DNA of 64,000 bases from an uncultured Saprospiraceae bacterium (GTDB taxonomy: Bacteria; Bacteroidota; Bacteroidia; Chitinophagales; Saprospiraceae): positions 62,001-126,000 of the forward strand of contig CALMSO010000056.1 of NCBI GenBank assembly GCA_937872385.1, given 5' to 3'. The notes below the pieces were generated by a model, which saw only the letters and a list, made by a program, of their open reading frames with translations, did not search any database and had not been told where the DNA came from. Shown here in pieces: positions 43,764 through 52,174 of the stretch. The translations under genes were made by a program, and so were the position numbers. How positions within the stretch are numbered: the first letter of the stretch is position 1; every line of letters starts with the position of its first letter.

Positions 43764-44171
43764 TCAAGCCGGATATTCTACAAAATTGCGCGGCGTTTCG
43801 TACAGCCGTACCTGCAATTCGTACGCTTCGTCGAGGCGCGCGCGCAGCCGCTGCCAGATGATGTAGCAAATATGCTCGGCCGTAGGATTCAAGTCTCGAA
43901 ACTCCTCCACATCAAGATTCAGGTTTTTATGATCAAAGCGCTCCTCTACTTCCTCCCGGATGAGGTCTTTCAAATGCCCCAAATCAATCAGGTAGCCCGT
44001 TTCGGGGTCCACCTCGCCCGTTACTTTTACTTCTAATTCATAATTGTGCCCGTGATAATTCGGATTGTTGCACAGCCCGAATACGGCGCGGTTTTTTTCA
44101 TCCGACCAAGCGGGATTGTGCAGTCGGTGTGCCGCATTGAAGTGTGCCCGTCGGAAAGCAGAAATTCTCAT
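43764..44171 (-). CDS. queD: 6-carboxytetrahydropterin synthase family protein
   Basis: A protein of about 135 residues from ATG 44171; an upstream ATG at 44195 would add eight residues. Zinc ligands are AAHRL (first His) and the HGH in NYHGHNY, the catalytic Cys lies in FGLCNNP, and the conserved Asp/Glu pairs occur in IDLGHLKD and PTAEHICYIIW. QueD/6-pyruvoyltetrahydropterin synthase-type enzymes act in queuosine precursor or folate-like pathways. It faces the CapD-like gene convergently with a gap of about 40 nt. Confidence 0.9.
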   Translation of the reverse strand: MRISAFRRAHFNAAHRLHNPAWSDEKNRAVFGLCNNPNYHGHNYELEVKVTGEVDPETGYLIDLGHLKDLIREEVEERFDHKNLNLDVEEFRDLNPTAEHICYIIWQRLRARLDEAYELQVRLYETPRNFVEYPA

Positions 44172-44882
44172 AGCCCGTTTTTTCAAGCCAAACACAGAAA
44201 CACATTGGAAAGTTGCGGATACTGGCAGTGCCGATTAATGCAGCACTTGCGTTTGTATTTTTAGCATCCTGGCAGGGGCGAAAAATTTCAAGTACATAGA
44301 GATTCGCATAATATTATTATGGTAAAAAAGCAGGGTTCAAATTTTTTCAACAATATCCTTACGCAAGTCGTATTGATTTCAATTACATATAAATATTTTA
44401 CGAAAATAAATATTTGTCGAAATATCCTAAAATATTTGTTTTTTTGCCTAAAAGCCCTCAACTTTGAAGTCCGGGCATATTTCCGAATAATAAGTTGGGG
44501 ATGCCAAAGATAATTTGGCTCAAAATTAGTTAGCTGATTGCAAGTTGCAATTGTAAAGTGCAACAATCTCGCAACACCAGTATTCTGCCGTTGCTAAAAA
44601 AGCATTCCTGCAAGATAAGTCCTTGTGCCGGGTATGCCCAATGTAGTGTACAAGCGACAAAATAAAAGCCAACACACCCGTTTCGGGCCGTTCGTAATCA
44701 TGTTTCGGTGCAGCGTCGCAAAAGTTCGATGCCATCACTTCGGCAGTGCCATGTGGCATAGTTGAATGTAGAAATGGCTACCCTTTTCTAAAAGCAACAG
44801 GGAGAAACGCATCCGTATGCACCATAAGCAAAAAACACAAGAGCTAATTGAGTAAGGTAAAATATCAAAAAACAGCAGCAAC
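44172..44882. other. intergenic region, no gene seen
   Basis: About 710 nt of AT-rich sequence between divergent queD and the TPR gene. No open frame has family features, and no tRNA, repeat array or consensus promoter was recognised. Confidence 0.5.
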
Positions 44883-45842
44883 ATGTTATTCAAAACCATT
44901 ATTTCGGGGCGGCTCGAATTTGGCAATGCCAAGAGCTACGGCAAGGTCATCCGGATGTACGAGCAGCGGGTAGAAAATTTCTACCGCACGGCGGAACTCT
45001 TGGTGAAAGGCGAAGAAATTTTTGATGAGGCATCTTTCACGCTTCACATTCCGCGCATGGTGACGCAGGCGCACGACAAAAGCTGGCAAAACACGATGGA
45101 TTTGCTGGAGTACGTGGCGCAGTTTGCCGTTGCCGGCGATTTGCAAGCCTGGATGACCGACCAGGGTAAGGTATTAAAACATCAGGTCATAGAGCCATCG
45201 AGCGATAAGGCAGCCGTGCAGGCTTACTTGAAAGGGCGCGAATTGATTGAAGCAGCGGGCCAAGAGAAAGAGGCGCGTCGCATCCTGAGCGAAGCCATCG
45301 AGAAGTACGAGCGCCACGCATTGGCTTATGAACGCCGAGGCTATGTCAACTTTTTGCTAAAAAACTATGCCGATGCGGTGTATGATTATAGCAAAAGTAT
45401 TGATATTAATCCGAATAACCCAGAGCCGTATTTCGGGCGGGCAGTTGTGAAAATGTTGGAGGAAGACCTGAAAGGGGCTATTGCAGATTTAGACCAAGCG
45501 ATTAAACGCTCGATTCCGCTGCAGCCCATCTACTGGAAAGCACGCCGCATGAAAGGGGAATGCCATCTGCGCCTCGAAGACGCTGCCAGCGCTATCAATG
45601 AGTTGAAACTTTTCACGGCCAGAAACTTCAACCGGGAAGATTCCAACTACAAGTGGCGTCAAAAAGCATGGTTTAACTACGGCAAGGCACTCGCTGCTTC
45701 CGGTAAGTATTCTGATGCGGTACAAGCTTTCGATCAGGCAATGCACATACAGGATGCCGCACGAGCCGTGCCTGAGTCAGAGCTGATACAACACAAAGAA
45801 GTGGCCCTGCAAAAAGTGTCGGGCGCGCGCGCTACAGCCTAA
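44883..45842 (+). CDS. tetratricopeptide repeat protein
   Basis: A 319-residue soluble protein. The N-terminal part (residues 1-105) is not recognised; from about residue 110 TPR-like helical pairs follow, clearest at RILSEAIEKYERHALAYERR, the next repeat around NYADAVYDYSKSIDINPNNP, and a later one at GKYSDAVQAFDQAMHIQDAA. There is no signal peptide or TM helix. TPR proteins are scaffolds for protein contacts; the partner is unknown. It stands alone, with a terminator-like hairpin behind it (45866-45912). Confidence 0.85.
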   Translation: MLFKTIISGRLEFGNAKSYGKVIRMYEQRVENFYRTAELLVKGEEIFDEASFTLHIPRMVTQAHDKSWQNTMDLLEYVAQFAVAGDLQAWMTDQGKVLKHQVIEPSSDKAAVQAYLKGRELIEAAGQEKEARRILSEAIEKYERHALAYERRGYVNFLLKNYADAVYDYSKSIDINPNNPEPYFGRAVVKMLEEDLKGAIADLDQAIKRSIPLQPIYWKARRMKGECHLRLEDAASAINELKLFTARNFNREDSNYKWRQKAWFNYGKALAASGKYSDAVQAFDQAMHIQDAARAVPESELIQHKEVALQKVSGARATA

Positions 45843-45865
45843 GCCATATTTACATGGTGCAAAAA

Positions 45866-45912
45866 TGCCGGAAAATCCCGCCGCTGCTGTCGGGTTTCTC
45901 CGGTATTTTTGA
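45866..45912 (+). terminator. hairpin terminator between TPR gene and prfA
   Basis: CCGGAAA and TTTCTCCGG plus inner CCCG/CGGG form a stem around CCGCTGCTGT, followed by TATTTTTGATTT on the plus strand. It sits between convergent genes and may serve both. Confidence 0.65.
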
Positions 45913-45948
45913 TTTGAGCAGTGCCATTCCTCGATCATTTCTGAGGGC

Positions 45949-47031
45949 TTAGGCCATTTCCGCTTCTCGTGCTTTCAGTTTTTCGGCGTTTTCCGCCATT
46001 TGCAAGGCTTCAAAAATCGACTCCAGATTGCCGGCTACCACCGTATCGAGGTTATAATTTTTGGCATCGCCTTCTAATCGGTGGTCGGTTACGCGATTTT
46101 GGGGGTAGTTATAAGTGCGAATTTTTTCCGAGCGGTCGCCGCTGCCCACCAAAGATTTGCGTTTGGCCGCAATTTCCGAAAAGTGCTGCTGCTGTTGGGC
46201 TTCATAAATACGCTGGTACAGTTTTTGCAAAGCAATTTCCTTGTTTTGGTGCTGCGAACGACCGTCTTGGCTCTCCGACACCACGCCCGTAGGCAAGTGC
46301 GTGATTCGAATGGCAGATTCGGTTTTGTTGACGTGCTGCCCGCCTGCGCCGCTGGCCCGAAAGGTGTCTATTTTCAAATCGGACTTATTGATGTTCACAT
46401 CTTCCATTTCTAATTTCGGCATAACCACCACCGTAGCTGCCGAGGTGTGCACGCGCCCCTGCGATTCGGTTTTGGGTACACGCTGCACGCGGTGCGCCCC
46501 CGATTCAAACTTGAGCTTGCCATACACATTTTCGCCGCGTATCTCCAGCACCAATTTGTTATAACCGCCAACGGTTCCTTCGTTCACTTCCAGAATATCT
46601 ACCTGCCAGCCCTGCTCGTCGAAGTAGCGGCTGTACATTCGGTAAAGATCGCCAGCAAAGAGACTGGCTTCATCGCCACCGGTACCAGAGCGGATTTCCA
46701 CAATCACGTCTTTGGCGTCGTCGGGGTCTTTGGGCATGAGGAGGGTTTTGAGTTGCTCTTCCAATGCTGCCTTACGAGGTTCTAGCTCCTCCAGTTCCAG
46801 ATGGGCCATTTCGCGCATCTCCGGGTCGGAGTCCTTGAGCAACTGCCGCGAGTTGTCCATATTAGCCAATACAAGCCGGTATTCCGCTGCGACGGTTACA
46901 ATCTCTTTGAGTTCTTTGTATTCGCGGCTTACTTTGCGATAGCGATCCATGTCGGCTATCACGGCGGGGTCGGCCATTTGTTCTTCTAAATGGCGATAAC
47001 GGTCTTCTATTGCAATTAACTTGTCGAGCAT
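45949..47031 (-). CDS. prfA: peptide chain release factor 1
   Basis: A 360-residue class I release factor. The catalytic GGQ motif lies in ASGAGGQHVNKTESAIRITH (about residues 229-231), preceded by the RF1 codon-recognition region and the family start LDKLIAIEDRYRHLE. It recognises UAA/UAG and triggers peptide release. Length and motifs are normal; PxT-like recognition belongs to RF1. It is a housekeeping gene, which marks the end of the polysaccharide locus. Predicted start ATG 47031. Confidence 0.95.
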   Translation of the reverse strand: MLDKLIAIEDRYRHLEEQMADPAVIADMDRYRKVSREYKELKEIVTVAAEYRLVLANMDNSRQLLKDSDPEMREMAHLELEELEPRKAALEEQLKTLLMPKDPDDAKDVIVEIRSGTGGDEASLFAGDLYRMYSRYFDEQGWQVDILEVNEGTVGGYNKLVLEIRGENVYGKLKFESGAHRVQRVPKTESQGRVHTSAATVVVMPKLEMEDVNINKSDLKIDTFRASGAGGQHVNKTESAIRITHLPTGVVSESQDGRSQHQNKEIALQKLYQRIYEAQQQQHFSEIAAKRKSLVGSGDRSEKIRTYNYPQNRVTDHRLEGDAKNYNLDTVVAGNLESIFEALQMAENAEKLKAREAEMA

Positions 47032-47245
47032 ATTGAGAATGGTTAACTTTTTCTATGGTAATAATGAAACCGGGTACAAAGGTGAGTAGAGCACTGCATT
47101 GCAACGCTAACGGAAAAAATGGGTGCCAAAGTAGGATGCAATCATGATTTTTGAAAATTCGCACAAAATTAGCGGTTTACGCTTGAAAGCAAAACATTCT
47201 GACCGGAATTAAAGTTTGCCGGGGGGGGTCAGGTGACCATCCGAA

Positions 47246-47866
47246 CTACCGAAGGGCTTCTATCAGTTCACTGAGCATCATGGCGGTAGCGCCCCAGACG
47301 ATTTTATCTTGCACCGCAAAATAGGGCACATTGCGTAGGGTAATGTTTGGGGTAATGCGCAAATCGGTGCTGCGCAACGCCTCCGGCTGCTGGAAAACGC
47401 GAAAAGGCACTTCCAAAATGGCGCGTACTTCTTCTATCTGCGGCGAAAAATTGGGCGTATAATTGGTAAAACCGACATAGGGATTCACCTGAAAATTGCT
47501 CACCGGAATGTACAGTTCCGTCAAGGCACCGAGCACTTCCACCCGGCTGGCGTCCACGCCTACTTCCTCTTCCGCTTCGCGCAGGGCAGTGTCTTGTAGG
47601 GAGGCATCGCCTGCTTCGTATTTTCCACCAGGGAGACCGATTTGCCCGCCGTGGCGATCATTTGGGTTGGAGCTTTCCCGCTCGATGAGTACGATGTGCC
47701 AGTCGTCCGCTTTAAGGTAGAAAAGTGCCAATACGGCTGCCTGCCGCACATCGTCGGGCGGGGTAGGTGCATGATGCCGACTGACGTGCGCGAGCTTGTA
47801 TTGCGCCTCAGCTCCGGGCAGAGGCTGGCGCAAGCGATCGGCTATTTTGTTGATAAAATCGTCCAT
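47246..47866 (-). CDS. Nudix hydrolase, CoA pyrophosphatase-like
   Basis: A 206-residue Nudix protein. The Nudix box is GGKYEAGDASLQDTALREAEEEVG (residues near 84-107; GX5EX7REUXEEXGU), preceded by the NUDIX UPF0035-like ESSNPNDRHGGQIGLPGG typical of NudL-type CoA pyrophosphatases. It probably hydrolyses CoA or oxidised CoA to phosphopantetheine and adenosine 3',5'-bisphosphate. It is cytosolic. It lies downstream of hemD on the same strand, separated by a hairpin region. Confidence 0.87.
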   Translation of the reverse strand: MDDFINKIADRLRQPLPGAEAQYKLAHVSRHHAPTPPDDVRQAAVLALFYLKADDWHIVLIERESSNPNDRHGGQIGLPGGKYEAGDASLQDTALREAEEEVGVDASRVEVLGALTELYIPVSNFQVNPYVGFTNYTPNFSPQIEEVRAILEVPFRVFQQPEALRSTDLRITPNITLRNVPYFAVQDKIVWGATAMMLSELIEALR

Positions 47867-47990
47867 ACGTGATGGAAAACAGTGATTTCCGGCGATAAGT
47901 TGTTAGCCGAGTGGTTTGTTTTTACAAAAAGGCGACTGGTCGAGTTGCCCTGAGGGTGTTTTTAGCAGGATGATTAGCTAAAAGTGATTA

Positions 47991-48034
47991 CACCCCGGCG
48001 CACCGAATATCCGGCCCGACGGGGTGCATTTTTT
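47991..48034 (+). terminator. hairpin with plus-strand T-run
   Basis: CACCCCG and CGGGGTG pair around a 22-nt loop (47991-48026) followed by TTTTTT on the plus strand. As both flanking genes run on the minus strand, it may end hemD transcription or antisense transcripts; direction is uncertain. Confidence 0.45.
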
Positions 48035-48055
48035 CTTCAATTCCAAAGGACGGTT

Positions 48056-48841
48056 TTAGTTGTCCTCTTTATTCGATACTTGTAGGTACTTTTCCAAAGC
48101 CATCGTCATGCTGGGCGCGTCGGGCACCGGCGCTTTGATGTTGGCGGTTAGGCCGCGTTCATGCACGGCGTGGGTGGTGCTATTGCCAAAAACAGCAATC
48201 CGGGTTTCGTTTTGTTTGAAATCCGGGAAATTTTCGTACAGCGAGGTGATGTCGAGCGGGCTGAAAAACACCAGTACATCGTAGGTCACATCGCTCAGGT
48301 CGCTGAGGTCGGAGGCTACGGTTTGGTACATCATAGCGTCCTGGTAGTTGTAGCCGTTTTCTTCGAGGTAGGAAGTTACTTCCTTGGCCCCCAGATTGGA
48401 GCAAGGGAGTAGAAATTTCTCGTTTTTGTGCTTTTTCAGAGCAGCGGCGAGGTCTTCGATCTTCTTTTTACCTGCAAAAACCTTGCGTTTGCGATACACA
48501 ATGAACTTTTGCAAATAGTTGGCAATATTTTCCGACAGGCAAAAATATTTGGTATCCGGCGACATTTTGATGCGCATTTCTTCGCATAGGCGAAAGAAGT
48601 GGTCCACTGCATTGCGGCTGGTGAGAATGACTGCAGGGTACTGGTCAGGATAAACGCGCTGTTTGCGAAAGTCCTTGGCCAATACAGGTTCTACATGAAT
48701 GAACGGGCGCCAGTCTATTTGCAAGCCGTATTTTTCTTCCAGATCGTAGTAAGGTGATCGTTCCGGTTTGGGCTGCGTGACTAAGATGGTTTTTACCTTC
48801 TTGTAGGTCTCCGCTTGCACTTTTCCATTAACTGCCATCAA
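48056..48841 (-). CDS. hemD: uroporphyrinogen-III synthase
   Basis: A 261-residue HemD-fold protein: two domains with KTILVTQPKPERSPYYDLEE at the start, PAVILTSRNAVDHFFRLCEE, and the late FFSPLDITSLYENFPDFKQNETRIAVFG segment. HemD closes hydroxymethylbilane with D-ring inversion to uroporphyrinogen III in haem synthesis. HemD is poorly conserved, so the call rests on the overall segments. The preceding gene on the same strand is the DUF4271 membrane protein, a pairing common in Bacteroidota. Confidence 0.85.
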   Translation of the reverse strand: MMAVNGKVQAETYKKVKTILVTQPKPERSPYYDLEEKYGLQIDWRPFIHVEPVLAKDFRKQRVYPDQYPAVILTSRNAVDHFFRLCEEMRIKMSPDTKYFCLSENIANYLQKFIVYRKRKVFAGKKKIEDLAAALKKHKNEKFLLPCSNLGAKEVTSYLEENGYNYQDAMMYQTVASDLSDLSDVTYDVLVFFSPLDITSLYENFPDFKQNETRIAVFGNSTTHAVHERGLTANIKAPVPDAPSMTMALEKYLQVSNKEDN

Positions 48842-48873
48842 GTGAAAGTTTTGGTTTTAAATACCCTTCAGGA

Positions 48874-49770
48874 TTAAATTTGGTTCAAAACAAATTTGAC
48901 CAAAACCATGACGGGTGCGATTTCGACACTGCAAATATACAACAAAAAGTGAAATAGATGAAAAGTAGTGAACCGGTTGGCGATGAAAATACTGCGAAAA
49001 TAGCGAAATAAATACACTAATACTGTAGCTCCAAGGGCTAAATAAACAATTTGTGGAGCAATGGACTCCGGGCCATAGGCCAAAAGAATATTCACCGGGG
49101 TGAGCATGATGCCGATGATAATGCCGAAGGTCATAATCAGAAAATTGTACAGCCGCATTTCTTTTTCTAAAGGGAAAAGTGCGCCGAGGAACGTAAGCAT
49201 CAGATGCTTTACTGCCATTAGAACAGCGAGCGCCCCTATGCAGTAGCCCCATTGCAAAAACAGCCCGCCGGGTAAGGATAGGTCATAAAATCGCAGCAAA
49301 AAAAAAGTAAATAAACCGCCATTGAGAAAAAACAAGCTATACAACAGCAAGAACGGCAAAGGCCCTACGGCTTCGCGGTCTCGATACACCTGATTCATCA
49401 TGGTGTCGTTGATGAAAGCTTGGTAGCTCCGCTGAAAAAAGCCGCGCAAGACGGTCATGAGCAAGGTAAGTAGGAGGCAAATGCCCACAATGGACAAAAA
49501 ACGAAAGCGTTGCCAGGCATCGGCGTCGCTGAGCGTAGGGCGGGGTGGAACGGGCTTCGATTTGGCGGCCGCTGCGGGGCGGGCTGCAGCCGAAGGCGCA
49601 ACAAGATCAAAAGGATGCTCGGAGGCTGCGGCCGAGGTCGTCGCACTGTCAGTAGTGGGGCGGAGGCGCGGCGTTAGTTCAAAGGGATTGTGGGAGGGCT
49701 GGGCGGCGCAGGTGAGCGTCACTGCTGTGAATACCGTTATTATTGCTAAAAAACGTGCCGTATTACGCAA
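48874..49770 (-). CDS. DUF4271 domain membrane protein
   Basis: A 298-residue membrane protein. A signal-peptide-like N-terminus (about 1-22) and a Pro/Ala/Ser-rich linker precede about seven hydrophobic helices from residue 85 on (FLSIVGICLLLTLLMTV, the DUF4271 QAFINDTMMNQVYRDREAVG motif, then several TM segments). DUF4271 proteins are found beside hemD in Bacteroidota; their function is unknown. The gene shares a strand with hemD, 32 nt away, and diverges from the sensor kinase. Confidence 0.85.
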   Translation of the reverse strand: MRNTARFLAIITVFTAVTLTCAAQPSHNPFELTPRLRPTTDSATTSAAASEHPFDLVAPSAAARPAAAAKSKPVPPRPTLSDADAWQRFRFLSIVGICLLLTLLMTVLRGFFQRSYQAFINDTMMNQVYRDREAVGPLPFLLLYSLFFLNGGLFTFFLLRFYDLSLPGGLFLQWGYCIGALAVLMAVKHLMLTFLGALFPLEKEMRLYNFLIMTFGIIIGIMLTPVNILLAYGPESIAPQIVYLALGATVLVYLFRYFRSIFIANRFTTFHLFHFLLYICSVEIAPVMVLVKFVLNQI

Positions 49771-49802
49771 AATTAATCAGGTATTTTGAATTGACACCTC
49801 GC

Positions 49803-49810
49803 CAAATGTA
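49803..49810 (-). promoter_or_regulatory. possible -7 element (TACATTTG) for DUF4271-hemD
   Basis: On the minus strand TACATTTG fits TAnnTTTG, 33 nt before the DUF4271 start. No clear TTG lies 20 nt upstream. Confidence 0.4.
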
Positions 49811-50061
49811 CCATCTTCGTGGGCGCATTCCGGAGGCTTGGTTTTATTATTACCAATAAGATTGCCGCAAATTTACGGAAATGATTTGTCATTCTGGCTG
49901 AAAAATTATTTTACCACAACAAAAATCATTGTTAATGAGGTGTTAAGCATTTGTATAATGCCGGAAAAGGGATAAAATTTGTAATTGTAAAGTAAAAAAA
50001 CGCTTAATTAACAGTTGTTGGCTAAGAAGAACAAGACCAGCGTCAAAGGGTCAAACGTATT

Positions 50062-51327
50062 ATGAAAAGCAGCACAATTACAAGAGTGGTTTTTCTGGGA
50101 GCGGCAGCCATTATTGGTATCATTGCTCTGCAAACCTACTGGGTGCTGAGTACTTGGAACATCAACGAAGAAGAATTCAACCAGAAAGCACACCTGGCGC
50201 TATACAATGTAGCGCGCTCTCTGTCAGAGCTAAGTGGTACGGCCTTGCCCACGCGCAATGTCATCCGGCAACGGACTTCCAATTATTACGTAGTAAATAT
50301 CGCTGACGAAATTGACACCCACAATTTAGAATATTTTCTGCAACGCGAAATGGAGGCCTTAGCCCTGCATATAGACTTTGAATACGCTGTTTTTGACTGT
50401 CATACCGACGAAATGGTGTATGGCAATTATTGCAGCTATACGCCCGAACGCAAAAAGGACATTGCTTACAGCCAGTTTCCTAAGTATAGCGAATTTACTT
50501 ACTATTTTGGTGTAAAATTTCCGACGCGCTCCGGTTATTTATTTAGCAAAATGCAATTGTCCATTGTACTGTCGCTTATTTTATTAGTCACAGTAGTCTT
50601 TTTTGCCTATTCTATGTTCGTTATTTTGCGTCAGAAGCAGCTTTCGGAAATGCAAAAGGATTTTATCAACAATATGACGCACGAGTTCAAAACCCCGATT
50701 TCTTCTATCAAAATCTCTACGGATATGTTCTTGCGCCATCCGCTGATTCAGTCCGACGCGCGCCTTCGGCAGTATGCCTCCATTATCAGCGAGCAGAATT
50801 TGCGGCTCAACAATCAGGTAGAAAGCGTGCTGCAGCTTGCCCTCATTGAACGTGGCAATGTCGCATTGAACCTCGAACCCGTGGCCTTGCACGAACTGTT
50901 GGAAGAGGCAGTGGCTTCCGTCCGAATGCCTGTAGAAGAGCAAGGCGGGCAGATTCGTACGAATTTTGCACCTGAATCGCTTGTAATCCATGCCGACCGG
51001 CTGCACTTGTCCAACATCGTGCACAGTTTGCTCGATAATGCCATAAAATACTGCCGAGCCGCACCCGACATTACCCTGCGCACCACCCGCGAGCCACACC
51101 AGATATGCCTGACCATCGCTGACCGGGGCATCGGCATACCGCCAGCGCACCAGGCGCGCATTTTTGAAAAATTCTATCGGGTGCCGACGGGCAATGTGCA
51201 CAATGTGAAAGGTTTTGGGCTGGGGTTGTTTTACGTAAGAAGCATCTGCCGCAAACACGGCTGGCGCCTGCGCTTAGATAGCGCCGAAGGTCGGGGCACG
51301 GACGTGCAAGTGTGCATACCAACCTGA
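50062..51327 (+). CDS. rprX: sensor histidine kinase, RprX-like
   Basis: A 421-residue membrane kinase: TM1 at about 8-28, a periplasmic sensor region, TM2 near 167-189, HisKA with the H-box FINNMTHEFKTPISSIKIST (His about 208), and HATPase motifs (N-box DNAIKYC, GIGIPPAHQARIFEKFYRVP, GFGLGLFYV). It closely resembles the Bacteroidota RprX sensor. The response regulator follows 59 nt downstream. The signal sensed is unknown. It diverges from the DUF4271 gene. Confidence 0.85.
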   Translation: MKSSTITRVVFLGAAAIIGIIALQTYWVLSTWNINEEEFNQKAHLALYNVARSLSELSGTALPTRNVIRQRTSNYYVVNIADEIDTHNLEYFLQREMEALALHIDFEYAVFDCHTDEMVYGNYCSYTPERKKDIAYSQFPKYSEFTYYFGVKFPTRSGYLFSKMQLSIVLSLILLVTVVFFAYSMFVILRQKQLSEMQKDFINNMTHEFKTPISSIKISTDMFLRHPLIQSDARLRQYASIISEQNLRLNNQVESVLQLALIERGNVALNLEPVALHELLEEAVASVRMPVEEQGGQIRTNFAPESLVIHADRLHLSNIVHSLLDNAIKYCRAAPDITLRTTREPHQICLTIADRGIGIPPAHQARIFEKFYRVPTGNVHNVKGFGLGLFYVRSICRKHGWRLRLDSAEGRGTDVQVCIPT

Positions 51328-51366
51328 GAGACAATGAGTTTATCTGAAAATGGGCAAGTTGAATAG

Positions 51367-51386
51367 AACTGCGAAAAGCGAATAAT
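51367..51386 (+). repeat. short heptamer leader before rprY
   Basis: AACTGCG, AAAAGCG and AATAAT lead straight into ATG 51387; the same A-rich seven-base family as in the polysaccharide locus. Confidence 0.6.
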
Positions 51387-52079
51387 ATGAGCAAAAAGCC
51401 ACACTTACTGTACGTAGAAGACGACGAAACGCTAAGCTTTGTGACCCGCGACAATCTCGAATTGCAAGGCTATCATATTACCCATTGCTTTGATGGGCAG
51501 CAGGCTTTGCATACTTTGCAAGACGCGCAATTCGACCTTTGCCTCCTCGATGTGATGCTGCCTGAAATGGACGGCTTTACGCTGGCGCGTGAAATCCGCA
51601 AAACCGACCGCGATATTCCCATTCTTTTTCTTACTGCCAAATCGCTGAAGGAAGACCGCCTCGAAGGCTTAAAACTCGGTGCCGATGATTATATCACCAA
51701 GCCTTTCAGCATCGAAGAACTAATGTTGAAAATTGAAATTTTTCTGCGCCGCAGCAAGGTCAACTTCGCAGAGCCGCCCGCGCTATTGCGCATTGGTAGC
51801 TACACATTTGACTACACCAACCTCACACTCGTTAGTGCCGGTACCCCCAAGCGCCTCACGCAAAAAGAAGCTGATCTGCTCCGCTTTTTGGCTATCAATC
51901 GCAACCAAGTAGTGAAACGCTCTGAAATTCTGGAACAAATCTGGGGAGAAGACGATTACTTCCTCGGCCGTAGCCTTGATGTGTTCATTTCTCGCTTGCG
52001 CAAATACCTCAGCGAAGACGCCCGCCTCCGCATTGAAAACATTCACGGAGTAGGGTTCTGCCTGCACGTGCAGGAGTGA
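51387..52079 (+). CDS. rprY: OmpR-family response regulator, RprY-like
   Basis: A 230-residue regulator. The receiver domain holds the acidic EDDE pair near residue 10, phospho-acceptor Asp in LCLLDVMLPEMDGF (about D54), Thr in FLTAK and Lys in TKPF. A C-terminal winged-helix DNA-binding domain (about 130-228) has KRLTQKEADLLRFLAINRNQ and SLDVFISRLRKYL. Regulated targets are unknown. It follows rprX in one operon. Confidence 0.88.
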   Translation: MSKKPHLLYVEDDETLSFVTRDNLELQGYHITHCFDGQQALHTLQDAQFDLCLLDVMLPEMDGFTLAREIRKTDRDIPILFLTAKSLKEDRLEGLKLGADDYITKPFSIEELMLKIEIFLRRSKVNFAEPPALLRIGSYTFDYTNLTLVSAGTPKRLTQKEADLLRFLAINRNQVVKRSEILEQIWGEDDYFLGRSLDVFISRLRKYLSEDARLRIENIHGVGFCLHVQE

Positions 52080-52174
52080 AGTTATTGGTTGATAAACATA
52101 TTTACCAACCAATATTTGCCGATTTAAAAAAAATGCTTAGCTTCATTGGGAAAACCAACGATATCTCAGCACCT

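Noticed and set aside
44526..44759. Minus-strand frame of 77 residues in the queD-TPR gap
   Set aside because: No motif, no start context and no conservation clue; treated as chance.
52076..52174. N-terminal extension of the acyl-CoA synthetase from GTG 52076
   Set aside because: It overlaps rprY and has no similarity to the family; ATG 52175 fits better.
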